A DNA stretch of 64,000 nucleotides from Adineta steineri (GCA_905250115.1 CAJNOI010000041.1:565434-629433), one strand, 5' to 3'; counted from the stretch's first letter, positions 1-10,977 are shown. Notes: generated by a model from the sequence alone, not told the origin. Numbers and translations: made by a program.

Positions 1-457
1 TCTTCTAGTCTATATTCAAAAGAAATCAATAACATAAAACATATGTCTATATCAAAGAACTTATAAATATAGAAAATTTCTTACAATACTTTTTCTTCTT
101 CTTATTTTTGATACGCACTCATTTATCGTAATTGATTATAATGTTTCTTCACACAAACATGCAATTCTCTAGTGATCACCAAAAACAAAAGACATTAAAC
201 TTTTTGTTCCATAGATAGAATTTCCATTTCATTTCATCACATTACATTAACAAGAGAGAAAAAAAAGTGGGTAACAGTAACTATTGCTAACATCAAATTA
301 CGACAACAAGAACTATCGAATATTATTAGTTAGTTAGTTCTTTATGAACACGACATATATAAAAAATCGTCGAAGAAGTAGGAAAAAAAATAGTTGAGAA
401 ATCAAGCAAACAAAAAGCCCATACTAATTTTTCTAACAAGTGTATCGGATCTACAAT
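1..457. other. upstream region of the Ly6-type gene
   Basis: AT-rich DNA from the window edge to the first start codon. It includes (TTAG)n-like GTTAGTTAGTT near 328-338 and CT-rich tracts. No ORF or RNA gene. Confidence 0.4.
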
Positions 458-955
458 ATGTTTTTAACTACGATATATACTTTTATTTTATATGGTATTT
501 GTAATATTTATTCATTATCTTGTTTTAAATGTATGACAACAGACTTTCAAAATGATATATGTAGTGATTCATTTAATCCAATCGATAATCGACTTGAATA
601 TGAATGTCAAGCAACAATAAAAGGTAAAAATGGTTTATTTCCTGCTCGATTTTGTGTGAAAATATCTGGTATTATTGTTGATGTTGATCAAAATTTAAAT
701 CAATCATTAATTCATAAATATCTTTATTTACGAACATGTATTACGGAAAATATTATGGATTCAACGCGATCATTAGATTCGACAGGAAATTTTCGTTTAA
801 AAAATTTTGCTGGTATTAAAGGTGAAATTAAAATGCAAGGAACAATAACATTATGTACTGTTGACGGTTGTAATCAAGCTAATTATCAAACAATAGATGT
901 ATTTATAATTGTATATTCATTTTTGTTTTTAATTATACAAAAAATAAACCACTAG
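458..955 (+). CDS. Ly6/QVR-like secreted, probably GPI-anchored protein
   Basis: Single-exon protein of 165 residues. The first in-frame ATG is at 458; the open frame begins upstream at a GTG (440), which is not a normal eukaryotic start. The N-terminus is a hydrophobic signal peptide ending near SLSCFKC. About ten cysteines follow in a three-finger-like spacing, beginning CFKC and ending with the typical C-x3-DGCN box, after which a hydrophobic tail (IDVFIIVYSFLFLII) would serve as a GPI-attachment signal. In the family (Ly6/uPAR; insect quiver/sleepless), such proteins sit on the outer cell surface and modulate channels or receptors or septate junctions. The target here cannot be told. No introns, TAG stop at 953-955. 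Confidence 0.72.
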   Translation: MFLTTIYTFILYGICNIYSLSCFKCMTTDFQNDICSDSFNPIDNRLEYECQATIKGKNGLFPARFCVKISGIIVDVDQNLNQSLIHKYLYLRTCITENIMDSTRSLDSTGNFRLKNFAGIKGEIKMQGTITLCTVDGCNQANYQTIDVFIIVYSFLFLIIQKINH

Positions 956-1386
956 GTCAGATAAAAAAAGTAGGAAGTTGTGTTTTTTTTATATGTCAAG
1001 TCCTGTTTCAATAAAATTAGTTTGGCTTAAGGAAAAGAAGAAAGAGAAGAAAAAAAGGTTGCAGACAAACGACACTGGAAAGAAAAAAAAATGACAAGTA
1101 AATAAGAGGAGAAAAAAAAGCTTCATTTGTTGTCGTTTCGTCAAAACACTCAGGTAATAATACAGGAATAGAAAAGAAGTAATGATGGTAAGTGACGAGA
1201 AAAACTGACGAAGAAAAAGAACAAAAATTATTATTATTTACGTACTACGTGTTTATGACAATATATAGTGCACACATATGTTAAAAATCATGCATGCCGG
1301 CGTTTGCGTAGGCGAATTTATTTTGTCTTTATAGATTTTTAAATACTTATACAGACATTTATTTTTTATTTCAAACGTAATTAATA
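956..1386. other. intergenic region upstream of the bHLH-PAS gene
   Basis: 430 bp, purine-rich for about 150 bp after the Ly6-type gene, then AT-rich. Likely holds the 3' UTR of one gene and the promoter and leader of the next. The antisense frame through it is a shadow. Confidence 0.4.
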
Positions 1387-2964
1387 ATGCAAAATCCACT
1401 ACCATTCTATCCCGAATATAATTCTTATTCAACTGGAGATGGTTTTCTTCCGAATATTCAAGATACATCGATTGAAAACGATATTTTAGGTGTACGTTCG
1501 TCGACTTCAATGAATATGACTCAAATGCCCGTAATGAGTCAAGCAATGTCGTCATCAGGTCTAGTTCCGTCAAGAAAACGAAAAGTTACAACTGATACTG
1601 ATGCAAGTTATTCACCAGCATCAGTTTACAGTGACAACAGTAATATATCCGATACATCATATCCAACATTTTCTCGTCAATCAATGGATTTTCCACGAGG
1701 TATGCAATCTGTTCGTAATGGTACAATAGCAACAACATCAAATTTAACAACATCAGCCGAAGAAGGAAGTTCAGATGATAATGAAGATGAAGAAGAAAGT
1801 GATCTTGCACGTAAACGTGAAAAACATACACAAGTTGAAGCACAACGACGTGCATTAGAAAAAGCACATTTTCGAGAATTATCAACATTAATTGGTGGTC
1901 GTAATGATTCGAAATCATCCAAACTTCATCATCTTGATTTACTTCGAATAGCTGCTGATTTAATAACAAAAATGAATGAACGACATAAACATGATCCATT
2001 ACGTCCATCAAATTTAACTGATAATGAATTAAATTTTTTAACAATTGAAGCAAGTAATTCATTTTTATTTGTAACAACTATTGAATCATCAGCATTTTGT
2101 ATTATTCGTGTTACTGATTCAATACATCGTGTACTTAATATAACACCTGATCAATGGCTTGGACAAAATTTTCTTGCATTTTTACATCCTGAAGATAAAT
2201 TACATGTTCAAAGTCAACTTATGTCATTAAATCAACGTGTTGGAGCTAAAATTCATTTTGATTGTCGATTACAACAAGGTAATAGTGATTCATATTCATC
2301 TGTTAGTATTGATGGTATTACAAAAATGCTTGATCGTTCATTAACACCTTTACAAACAAATACACCTGGTATTCTTGCATTTATTGGTATATGTCATTTA
2401 CCATTAATAACAAAATATAGTGAAACAAATATGTGTATTTATAAAAATCCACAATCATTAACATTTCGTTGTCGAATTTCACCACATGATTGGAAAATTT
2501 TTCTTGTTGATCGTTCAGTATCAACATTACCATCAATATCATATGATATATTTCGTCAAAAATCTGTATTACAATTTATACCTAATCATGAACAAGCACA
2601 TGTTCATCAAACATTATTACGTTCAACAACAGCATCAACAAGTGAAACAATATCATGTCATTTTATACATCCAGCTTTAGAACAATCAATACCAATGTCA
2701 CTTGAAATCAAATCATTTTTTAATCCAGTTATTCATCGAGCTGATTTTATTGAATTAACATTTAAAAATTTAAATACAAAATTAGATACATCAATTTATG
2801 ATCTTAAAGATGGTGAAAAAGAAATTGATAATTTACTTTTTGGATCAGAATCATCAACATCAATATCACAATTAATGGAACAACAAATACCGAATAACCC
2901 TCAAATACAAAATTCTCAATATTTTTATCCAAATGAATGGATAACAAAAAATGAATTAATTTAA
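1387..2964 (+). CDS. bHLH-PAS transcription factor, ARNT/BMAL (cycle)-like
   Basis: Intronless protein of 525 residues. Order: Ser/Thr-rich N-terminus with a basic nuclear-localisation-type patch (PSRKRK, about 61-66); acidic stretch (about 129-138); bHLH (about 142-198) whose basic region keeps His147, Glu151 and Arg154/Arg155, the E-box reading positions; PAS-A (about 208-320) starting with a SNLTDNELNFLTIEAS segment like that of ARNT/BMAL; PAS-B (about 345-465); short Ser/Gln C-tail. Class II bHLH-PAS proteins dimerise with partners such as CLOCK, HIF or AHR and bind DNA in the nucleus. The second helix is divergent and an ARNT versus BMAL assignment is not possible by eye. Lack of introns stands out beside the intron-rich genes here and may mean an old retrocopy. 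Confidence 0.85.
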   Translation: MQNPLPFYPEYNSYSTGDGFLPNIQDTSIENDILGVRSSTSMNMTQMPVMSQAMSSSGLVPSRKRKVTTDTDASYSPASVYSDNSNISDTSYPTFSRQSMDFPRGMQSVRNGTIATTSNLTTSAEEGSSDDNEDEEESDLARKREKHTQVEAQRRALEKAHFRELSTLIGGRNDSKSSKLHHLDLLRIAADLITKMNERHKHDPLRPSNLTDNELNFLTIEASNSFLFVTTIESSAFCIIRVTDSIHRVLNITPDQWLGQNFLAFLHPEDKLHVQSQLMSLNQRVGAKIHFDCRLQQGNSDSYSSVSIDGITKMLDRSLTPLQTNTPGILAFIGICHLPLITKYSETNMCIYKNPQSLTFRCRISPHDWKIFLVDRSVSTLPSISYDIFRQKSVLQFIPNHEQAHVHQTLLRSTTASTSETISCHFIHPALEQSIPMSLEIKSFFNPVIHRADFIELTFKNLNTKLDTSIYDLKDGEKEIDNLLFGSESSTSISQLMEQQIPNNPQIQNSQYFYPNEWITKNELI

Positions 2965-4950
2965 AAAGAAAACTACTAAACTTAAAATTAATATTGCATC
3001 TCAGACATTCTTGTCAAGTTTTTTGTTGTTTTCTCTAACGATTTAAATTAAAAAAAAATAACATCCAATCTATGCAGTCTAAATCAAATAAATACTTTTT
3101 TTCCCCTTATAATCAAATATTGTGAAATTATTATTTTTGTCAATTCATTATAATCGAAATAAAAATAAATATAATGATTTATTTACTCTTCAATATTTTC
3201 AAATGTATTTAAGTAAATATTGTAAATTCATTTCCTAATTTAATCAGCTATAAAAAAAAGTACTTGTTATTAATATTTATAGGCGATTCATTCTATGAAA
3301 ATATCATACACAAAAACATCATTATTAATTTTCTATGTTTAACGTACTTGACAATTTCTCTCTAGTTGTAAAAAAATTAAATATGAATATTTTATATATT
3401 ATAAACACAACAGAAAAACAACTTATTTTTTTTCTGCCGAGAAGACCTACAATTCTAACAGAAGTCTGATAATAACTATATTGTATCGAATATTTTTAGT
3501 TTAGAAAATATCATTAGAGAAAAAAAGTTCATAATCTGTTATCCTTGAAAAATATTCACAATTATGGTATATTCTTCTTTTTTACTTTTAAGATGCGCTT
3601 AGCATCTGTCATAATTAATAATGCGTATACGATAAAAATAACTAACTATTGCATTCAACACAATTAAGATGCTACAAAGCAATTTAATACTGAGTTAAAA
3701 ATGAGTAGTAAATTTGATGTTTTGTTCTGGAAAAGTCAGGATTGTAGTTTTTCATCTCCGGTGGAAAAAAGTACACAGAATGTATACACCATATGTCTAA
3801 TTAAGGAAATGACAATTGATACCGATAAGAATAAACGTCACATGGTTTATAAAATATTTTCAAAATTATAGAAAAAATCTTATTTTTTCAAGGTTAAATA
3901 GTTTATTAAATTATTTCGTTGCTATTTTTATAACGCCGATAGAATCAATACAATATATTGATTTATGTGTAATCTATTCCTGAAGAATTGTAACTAACTA
4001 TAGCTCATTTACCAAGGGTAATTTACCTTGAATAAATGTCTGAACGAGATCCATATCAGTTCAACAATCCTTGAATTATGAGCATGCAACGACATTTAGA
4101 ATTATTGTCTACCGTCACATTCTTTTAGTAGATCTGTCATCTAGATGAATAGTTTTTATATAGTCATGCTTCCTTTTTACAATAGTTTGACATATGGTAA
4201 GAAGAGAAATAATAAATAAATTAAGATGGAAATGTTTTTATAAATCCAATTATGATTATTTGATTAAAGATAATTCTTTACGACGTAATTTCTAATGACA
4301 ATTCACAAAATCATTCTTTACTTTTTTTAAAAATCAGTGTTTTATTCTGTTATAAACTTTGTCTCGTTAGCAAATAAATGTCATTATATAAGTTCAAAGT
4401 CAGATGAATAATGCACTTGTCGAACTATGCGCTAAATCGATTCAATTTAATGTTCAATATATTATAATCCAAAAACAGTATTAAGAAAGAAGAAAATTAT
4501 ATCTAGAAAAATTTATCCAGACTCCATAATTATTATCATAGGTAGAAGTTTCTTCACCAATTAACAATCATATAATAAAACTTAAAATTTATTATAAACA
4601 CTGAATCTCAAGTTCGAGTTCAGTACATAAAGATAGAATATTCTGCTTGCTATAGTACAATTCAACACCTCAAAAAACGAACTAATACAAGATATAGATA
4701 TATTCAAAATTATCTTGCTTGAACTGGATTATATTTAAATTGTAAACGGACATAAAACTTCATCGTTTTCTCTTTCCTTTCTATTACATACAAATAGTTT
4801 CCGAATAAAACCAATCATATCCTTTACAAAATTCCATCCATTAATGACCAACCATTAATCCATCCATGAAATACCTAGATCACCGCGTTTTTTAAGATAT
4901 CCATTAAATGAACCATTGTTTTTATATTTTTTAATATTTCTATATCATCC
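2965..4950. other. 2-kb intergenic region after the bHLH-PAS gene
   Basis: AT-rich; the first 200 bp, with AATAAA-like words near 3088 and 3158, are the probable 3' UTR. No ORF of coding character and no repeat of note before the next gene at 4951. Confidence 0.4.
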
Positions 4951-6114
4951 ATGAGTACAATTACATTTACTAAACATTTATCATCACAATCGCTTCTATC
5001 AGCTAATCAACAATCAATTAAAAAACGACTTCATTCTGAAGAATCGAATTTATTAAGACCGAAAAAAATCAAACGTTCTATTGATGTAACATTACATTGG
5101 AAAAAACTTCAGACAATCTATGAATCAAATACAACAAAAGTATTTGAATGTAAATCAAAAAATGATTGTAAATTAAAATGCTTTTTAATAAATTTAAAAA
5201 GCAAAACATTTTGTTTTTCTCTTAGATTTAATTATCAGTGATCCACTTGGTAATCGATCATGTTTTATTGTGTCGAAATCAAGTTATTATTGGCTTACAG
5301 AATCAATACGTCTTATGCAACAACATGTTGAATATGGAACAATATTTGATGCAGCTATGATAGGAGAAGTTATTGAAATTGAACGAAATCTTAAAGCTTT
5401 AAAATTAAATATTGAAAAAAATGGAATTGAAAAAACATTTTTCTTTCGTGCTGAAGCTCTTCTAAATTTTATTCGTTTATGTTGTACTATTTTTGGTAAA
5501 CAAATTTTTCATAACTAAAAAAAATACGAAAATTATCTTTATTTATTTATTAGAAAATCCATCAGAAAAATATCGACGACGTTTACATGCATTATTTAAT
5601 TTATGTGCAAATTGTTGGTTGCATATGTTTGATATAATGTTACCAATGTCAATTGTACGTGCAGAGAAAAGTTTTATATTTGATGATGATTATGGAGATT
5701 TTGAAAATGATTCTATACTTCGACATTTTCGTAAAGATGATCAAAAGAAAATTAAAAGTAATTTTATTTTATAAAAATCTTTTATTTAATTAATTTTCGT
5801 ATTATATAGAAGTGAATATTGATTTACCAAATATACGACATATACTCTATTCAATTCTTTTACTTGTTGAAAAATTTAATGAAATTCAATTAATTGATCA
5901 AATTTATGTTGAACGATTTGAAATGATTTATCAAATTTGGATTTTAATAGATAATGAAATAAATTTACGTGAAGATAATCATATGACAAACATTTCAAAG
6001 AAAATTATTAAAAATAAAAGTGAAAATTCAACACAAAAACTTCCATGGAATTTTATTAATGAATGTAGTAAATATGAAAAAATATTTGGAACATTTACTA
6101 ATAATATGAAATGA
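4951..6114 (+). CDS. unrecognised four-exon protein
   Basis: Exons 4951-5167, 5226-5495, 5554-5757 and 5810-6114 join into a 331-residue protein; the introns are 58, 58 and 52 nt, all GT-AG, all in phase 1, and the frame is continuous to TGA. The first 45 residues are Ser-, Gln- and Lys-rich with a basic patch (LLRPKKIKR) that could be nuclear-localising. The rest looks mostly alpha-helical with no transmembrane segment, and includes an acidic loop (FDDDYGDFEND) near the third intron. I do not recognise a domain. Codon use matches the neighbouring genes and exon joins are clean, so the gene itself is likely real; its function is unknown. Confidence 0.75.
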
Positions 6115-6364
6115 TCTTTTTCTTCTAACTGTGATTTAGCTAACTGAGGATTATTTTATTGTTAGTTTTTATATATAAATATGTATTGTTAGATAACGAG
6201 AATTATAGTTTTTTCTTTTATAAATCAAATCAATAAACCAGAATGAACATAATTTTGATATTCAACGCTATTCGTAATATTTTAAAAAGTAAGATAGAAC
6301 ATGTTATAGCTAAAGACATGTCTTAGATACAACCAAGATTTATAAAAATTGTCTTAAAATATGA

Positions 6365-6617
6365 CTGTACAGATAAGAATGCGCAATTTCAGTAAACCGT
6401 ACACTGTCAGCATCGACAGTGACGCGCGGTAGCACTGGCAACACTAACACCGGGCTTACTGATGCAGTGGAACCGCCCGGATACCGACGAATACCGACGG
6501 TATCTAGTGAATTCACAATATCAGTGAGCCCGGTGTCAGTGTTACGGTATGTCACTGTCAGGGCTGAAAGTGACAGTTTTTCAGTATTTTCACTGAAACT
6601 GCGTATCCCTAGTACAG
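6365..6617. mobile_element. GC-rich foldback element (MITE-like)
   Basis: The two halves (about 6365-6462 and 6521-6617) are imperfect inverted copies: both ends carry CTGTAC/GTACAG, then sub-terminal blocks such as CAGTGAC and a well-matched core (AACACTAACACCGGGCTTAC on the left, its near-complement on the right). It is GC-rich inside very AT-rich DNA and has no credible coding capacity. This fits a non-autonomous terminal-inverted-repeat element. I could not define a target-site duplication, and the class is unknown. Confidence 0.6.
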
Positions 6618-6971
6618 AACAAAATACTTACTGATTCTTGTAACGCACTGTCTTGATTGAAAAAATCTTGTATACGAAAGATACCCACGAGGAAACTTAC
6701 GCATGAGCGTACGAACGGCGTTTGGAAATAAAACAAATCCATTTAATATTAGTACTAAAATGTCAATATAGAGAGGTGCTGAATATTCCAAGTGTATACT
6801 TTCTCTTTTCCTGTGCTGTTAACAAAGGATATCTTTGTGTGTAAACTATATCATTGTTGCTTCAAGCTGTGCTCTTACATGTCTTACTAATTTATTAATA
6901 TGTATATTTACTTTAAGGAAGAAACCGCTAATCACACATAATCACTCCTAACCAAATCCTAATCACATCTA

Positions 6972-7046
6972 ATCATTATTAAGAGGCGGGGTGGGTGCGT
7001 GAATAAGAAGAATAATCACACCCGCGCCCACACATCATTATTAAGA
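6972..7046. repeat. 13-bp direct repeats around a GC-rich insert
   Basis: ATCATTATTAAGA occurs at 6972-6984 and again, identical, at 7034-7046. The 49 nt between are far richer in G and C than the surroundings and hold a weak inverted pair of G-rich and C-rich tracts (about 6986-7001 and 7017-7033). It resembles a small insertion with duplicated target, but the same AATCA/TCTAA words also recur in the flanks, so local tandem duplication is equally possible. Confidence 0.4.
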
Positions 7047-7260
7047 AATACTAATCATATCTAACCAAATAATCAGCTGTTTCCCCCTTGACTTACTTCC
7101 AAGACTGAAATTCATGACAACATCTAATGAAAAGAGAACTTGACTCGATCGAGTTTAAGCATATTTAATCATGTGGATCTGTATTTAAATCCTGATAGTA
7201 TATTAGAAAAGATAAATGAACTATCAAGAAATAAGAATAATTTTTCTTGGTTAGTATATT

Positions 7261-7611
7261 TTATTTATGTACTAAATTAAGTATGAATCGACTAATGAAT
7301 AATGAAATAAAAAGACAAATAAGAAATACTAAATGTTCTTCAAGATAAATTTGAAGAATGTTTTGAATATTTGTATTGTTTATTTTTCGAGGAAATTTTT
7401 GCCGTTTACATAAATTAGATATATCAATATCAAATTTTCCAAGTAAATGAAGTATATCAAGTAAAATAATTAAACAAACAAGAAATTGAATTTTAGTTGG
7501 AATAAGTGGAATATGTATGTATCGTGATATCAGTACTGATAATAAACCCAAAATAATACCACTTGGAATTTGATGTAAAAGAGTTTTTGAATCGAAATTA
7601 AATTTCATCAT
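7261..7611 (-). CDS. small multi-pass membrane protein, unrecognised
   Basis: Single-exon frame of 116 residues with two possible starts (7611 and 7608, ATG ATG). Three hydrophobic segments are visible: about residues 15-32, 39-58 and 92-112, separated by a basic loop (CKRQKFPRK) around residue 68. No conserved motif that I recognise. It is either an integral membrane protein of the endomembrane system or an unproven ORF; hydrophobic composition in AT-rich DNA can arise by chance, but the length and the ATG pair favour a gene. Confidence 0.5.
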   Translation of the reverse strand: MMKFNFDSKTLLHQIPSGIILGLLSVLISRYIHIPLIPTKIQFLVCLIILLDILHLLGKFDIDISNLCKRQKFPRKINNTNIQNILQIYLEEHLVFLICLFISLFISRFILNLVHK

Positions 7612-7905
7612 TTCGAAAATAAATAAATATATATATAATAGAATGAATTTTATTTACTTAGTAACTATTTTTAATATAAAATGCGCGTTTATTTGCGCCA
7701 TAATTAAATTTATAATTTTATTCAATACAATATATCCGTACAAGGTTAAAGTTCTGCTTTGAAAGTCTTGAATATAGAGAGATATGTCAATCCAGGCCTT
7801 TTTTCGTCTCTATTTATAATTTTTTCTTTGAGTGTTTAATAGTAGTTTTATCTAACAACTGTTCTTCTCTTTTTAATACCAATAATTCACAGAAACAAAC
7901 GAAAA

Positions 7906-8253
7906 TTAAAATTCACTTCTACTATCATCAGTGGTAGTTGTAGTAGTTAGAGTAATACTTGATATCAATGGAGAGTGACTAGATTTTTCAGTCGATAATG
8001 ATATTTTACCATGGAAATGTATTATAATTCTAAAAATAAGACTACATACAATACCAATAATACATAGAATACCAGTAATAAAACCAAATAGACTTAAATC
8101 TTTTTTTTCAATTGATGCATTTGATAAAAATCGATCATATGTCCATGAGCTAAAGAAAAACAATGTTTTCATATAATTAATAAAAAAAATTTCCTTATTA
8201 TATATATACATTGTTTCATTTGTATCTGTTAATAGATATGTTGCACTTGACAT
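7906..8253 (-). CDS. single-pass membrane protein with Thr-rich tail, unrecognised
   Basis: 115 residues from ATG at 8251-8253. A moderately hydrophobic N-terminal half is followed by one strong transmembrane segment (about residues 55-77, FGFITGILCIIGIVCSLIF), a His/Lys-containing boundary, and a Ser/Thr tail with six consecutive Thr near the C-terminus. It reads divergently from the CBM1 gene that starts at 8632, sharing a 378-bp intergenic region. No domain recognised. Confidence 0.5.
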   Translation of the reverse strand: MSSATYLLTDTNETMYIYNKEIFFINYMKTLFFFSSWTYDRFLSNASIEKKDLSLFGFITGILCIIGIVCSLIFRIIIHFHGKISLSTEKSSHSPLISSITLTTTTTTDDSRSEF

Positions 8254-8631
8254 TAATCTATGACAAGAATGAATAAATAGATGCGCTAAATATATTTATC
8301 GAAAAAAAAAAGAGTAACTAAAAGGATAATATTGATGTTTATTAGTCCTTGTTAATATACTAATCATAAATAAGCAGATGATCATATCATTGATAATCTT
8401 TTGTCAAGGTTAATATACGATGAATATATGTAGGTATGTATATACGCTCTTTAGAAATTTTTCTTGAACCTATACTTTAGTCATATTTTTTGTTGAAATG
8501 TTGTATTGACATTTGAAAAAGTCTAGTCAAGGTTTGTTACAAATAAGACATGTATAAAAACATGATGAATTATATCAATTGATATTCATTCGTTTATTAT
8601 TTTTCTTCGTTAGATATCAATCATTTTCAAT
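8254..8631. other. divergent intergenic region
   Basis: 378 bp between a minus-strand membrane protein gene and the first CBM1 gene; it must hold the 5' control regions of both. AT-rich, with no convincing TATA box or conserved element that I can single out. Confidence 0.4.
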
Positions 8632-9309
8632 ATGTTAAAATCGATTACGATTATCTTTGCTTTATTCATTAATTTTATAATTGCTCAACAAAATATTATT
8701 GATGATCGATATACAAACAGAATTCCACCGCCCCCACCACCACCACCACCAATTCCATTTTTTACTGGTGGTTTTAATTTAAATCCTCAAACGAGTAATA
8801 TCAATACCATTAATACCATCAATGCTATTAATAACAATAAAAATAATCATAATAATAATAATAATAACAATGGGTTAGTTGATGAATTTGGTCAATGTGG
8901 TGGTCTTGACTGGGAAGGTCCAAAAACTTGTCGAGCAAATTTGATTTGTTTTAAACGATCAAAATATTATTCTCAATGTTTAACATCTGATACAGCTGCA
9001 GTTGAAGCTCGACCATCACCACCTCTTATTCCACCTGGTACTAAATGTCATGGTGGAAATGTTCGTGGTTCATTGTCTTGTGCTATTGGTTCAGCTTGTT
9101 TCATACAAACAGAAAATGTTCATGGTGAATGTAAAACACATTGTCCACCAGGATGGTTTTGTGAAAAACAAACATTACCAGAATGGGCACCATGTGGTGG
9201 AGAAGGTTACGTTGGTCTAACAAAATGTAAAGAAGGTCTTCAATGTATTCCACATTCCAAATGGTATCATGAATGTCGATCAGAATGTCCTGCCGGATGG
9301 AAATGTTAA
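8632..9309 (+). CDS. secreted protein with three fungal-type CBM1 modules
   Basis: 225 residues, single exon, TAA stop. Residues 1-18 form a signal peptide. A linker of nine Pro and then an Asn-rich stretch (about 57-80) leads to three cysteine modules: 86-117 (GQCGGLDWEGPKTC...YYSQC), 137-177 and 185-225 (APCGGEGYVGLTKC...WYHEC). The CGG-x-G, C-x(5)-C and aromatic-x-C pattern is that of the CBM1 family, which binds crystalline cellulose through aromatic side chains. Modules 2 and 3 add two cysteines in a C-P-x-G-W-x-C extension that classical four-Cys CBM1 domains lack. No catalytic domain is present, so the role may be a polysaccharide-binding lectin, coat or digestive accessory protein. 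CBM1 is typical of fungi and oomycetes, so ancient transfer is plausible. Confidence 0.85.
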   Translation: MLKSITIIFALFINFIIAQQNIIDDRYTNRIPPPPPPPPPIPFFTGGFNLNPQTSNINTINTINAINNNKNNHNNNNNNNGLVDEFGQCGGLDWEGPKTCRANLICFKRSKYYSQCLTSDTAAVEARPSPPLIPPGTKCHGGNVRGSLSCAIGSACFIQTENVHGECKTHCPPGWFCEKQTLPEWAPCGGEGYVGLTKCKEGLQCIPHSKWYHECRSECPAGWKC

Positions 9310-9422
9310 ATTCTTTTTTTTTTGTATTTATTTTATCTTTTTTGTTAAATTTAAAAAAAGGAAACAAGTTTTTTTAATAAAGTAGTCAACAATATATATT
9401 TAAATGTTAACTTGTGTCGTAT

Positions 9423-9722
9423 TTAATCAAAAGTAAGAAAAAATTCATTATGGTCATTTGGTCTATCTGAATTATTTGCTGGATTTAATGGATCATCAGG
9501 TTTTGTACGATAAGCTTCAGATCGACCGAATAAAGTATAAGACATAAAAATCCAACCAGATATACTTAAAAGTGAAAGTATAATAATAGTAAGAATAATA
9601 CCGAATGATGACGATGGTATATCTTCAGTATTCATTGTTGAATTTAGATATGATGTGATAAATGTTGTCGTTGCTGTTGTTGTTGTTGTTGTTGATAACA
9701 AAGAATTATTTACAATAATCAT
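9423..9722 (-). CDS. small single-pass membrane protein with Thr-run, unrecognised
   Basis: 99 residues from ATG at 9720-9722; the open frame extends six codons further to a TTG, which is unlikely to be used. A short N-terminus with nine Thr among the first 22 residues is followed by one clear transmembrane segment (about residues 42-64, IILTIIILSLLSISGWIFM) and a polar tail of about 35 residues rich in Asn, Asp and Pro. It points toward the 3' end of the CBM1 gene at 8632-9309 (convergent, about 110 bp apart). No family recognised. Confidence 0.5.
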   Translation of the reverse strand: MIIVNNSLLSTTTTTTATTTFITSYLNSTMNTEDIPSSSFGIILTIIILSLLSISGWIFMSYTLFGRSEAYRTKPDDPLNPANNSDRPNDHNEFFLTFD

Positions 9723-10977
9723 TTTAATATAAACGATCAATAAAGAATATAATTAAAAATTGATCAACATTAGTTTTATATCGATTAATAGAATATACGT
9801 ATAATCAATTTTTGTTTGGTAATATCAAGTAGATAGACTTTCATCTAATCATATGTAATTACATGTAATCATAGAGGCTGAAAGCAAAAAAAGAAAAATA
9901 TTCATACACAAGTGCACGCAATAGGAGGGATGTTTTTTTGCTCAAGGATACGATCTTAGATACAAAAGATGTATATAAGTGATAAATGAGCGAATTGCCT
10001 TACGCCAATGAGAACAACGTGTTAGATAATGATAATAGCTCTTCCTCTTTTTTTTTGATTTATAGAACCCAAGTGATTGCCATCATCGATTAGTTAGAAG
10101 TAGTTATTAAGTATATATATATATCGCGGAAACGAAGCATTCAGTCGTTTATTAATGTGACAGACGAAAGAACTTGAAAACAAGCATGTGCTAACCGAGA
10201 TGAGTAAATAGAGACATAGCATTAACAGAACAGATTGGTTCTGCATATTGTCAAGACTGAAATAAAGGTCGTCACATCATCACGATCAACATATTTATAG
10301 ACCTTCGAGAATGTGTACGCATAAAAACTCTTCGTCACGACTATAGTAAATCATGCTAGAGAAACAATCTTCTCGATATGATACTTTTGTATTTTGATTC
10401 TGTTCATGACTATGAAAATAACTATTCTATAAATCAAATAGATAAATCTAATCGAAGTTGTTCATCATTTCATAAACCATAGATGATAATGATATTTGAT
10501 AGTATATGAAACATAATACGAATGATACAAAGAATTAAAATAAATTTACGACATTTTGTACTGGAACTTGATGATAACTATTTGTTGATTTATAGGTGCT
10601 TTATCGAACTTTCACGATATTATTCAATTAACAAGCGATTAATTGTTGTCATATACAATTTTCATTTCAATTATTTCTAGGATTAGTTTGTTTTTGTGAC
10701 AAATTCAAGACAAATAAATAGACTATGATAGATATTTTTATCATCAGAAATTATAATCAAAAGTACAAGCTGTATTTTGTTTCTTTATATGATCATATTT
10801 TGAGAGCTTAATAACCAATTAAGTATGAAAAGGATCAGAATATATACTTTTTTCTATTGTTACATAATACTAACGAAAACAAAAGATCAAATAATTGAAA
10901 TATTCATACTATATATAATGTGGTCTTAAAAATCAATTCAGTAGGAGTTATAATTCCAAACGTCGATTATCATTAAC
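9723..10977. other. intergenic region between small membrane gene and second CBM1 gene
   Basis: About 1.25 kb, AT-rich, with a short (TA)n run near 10112-10124. It precedes the four-module CBM1 gene and should contain its promoter. I see no ORF with coding character, no RNA gene and no clear repeat. Confidence 0.4.

Noticed and set aside
440..457. GTG-initiated extension of the Ly6-type protein
   Set aside because: Non-ATG start in a nuclear gene; a normal ATG at 458 begins directly with a signal peptide.
1586..2077. 163-residue antisense frame under the bHLH-PAS gene
   Set aside because: Leu/His-rich mirror of AT-rich codons on the sense strand; the sense frame has clear domains.
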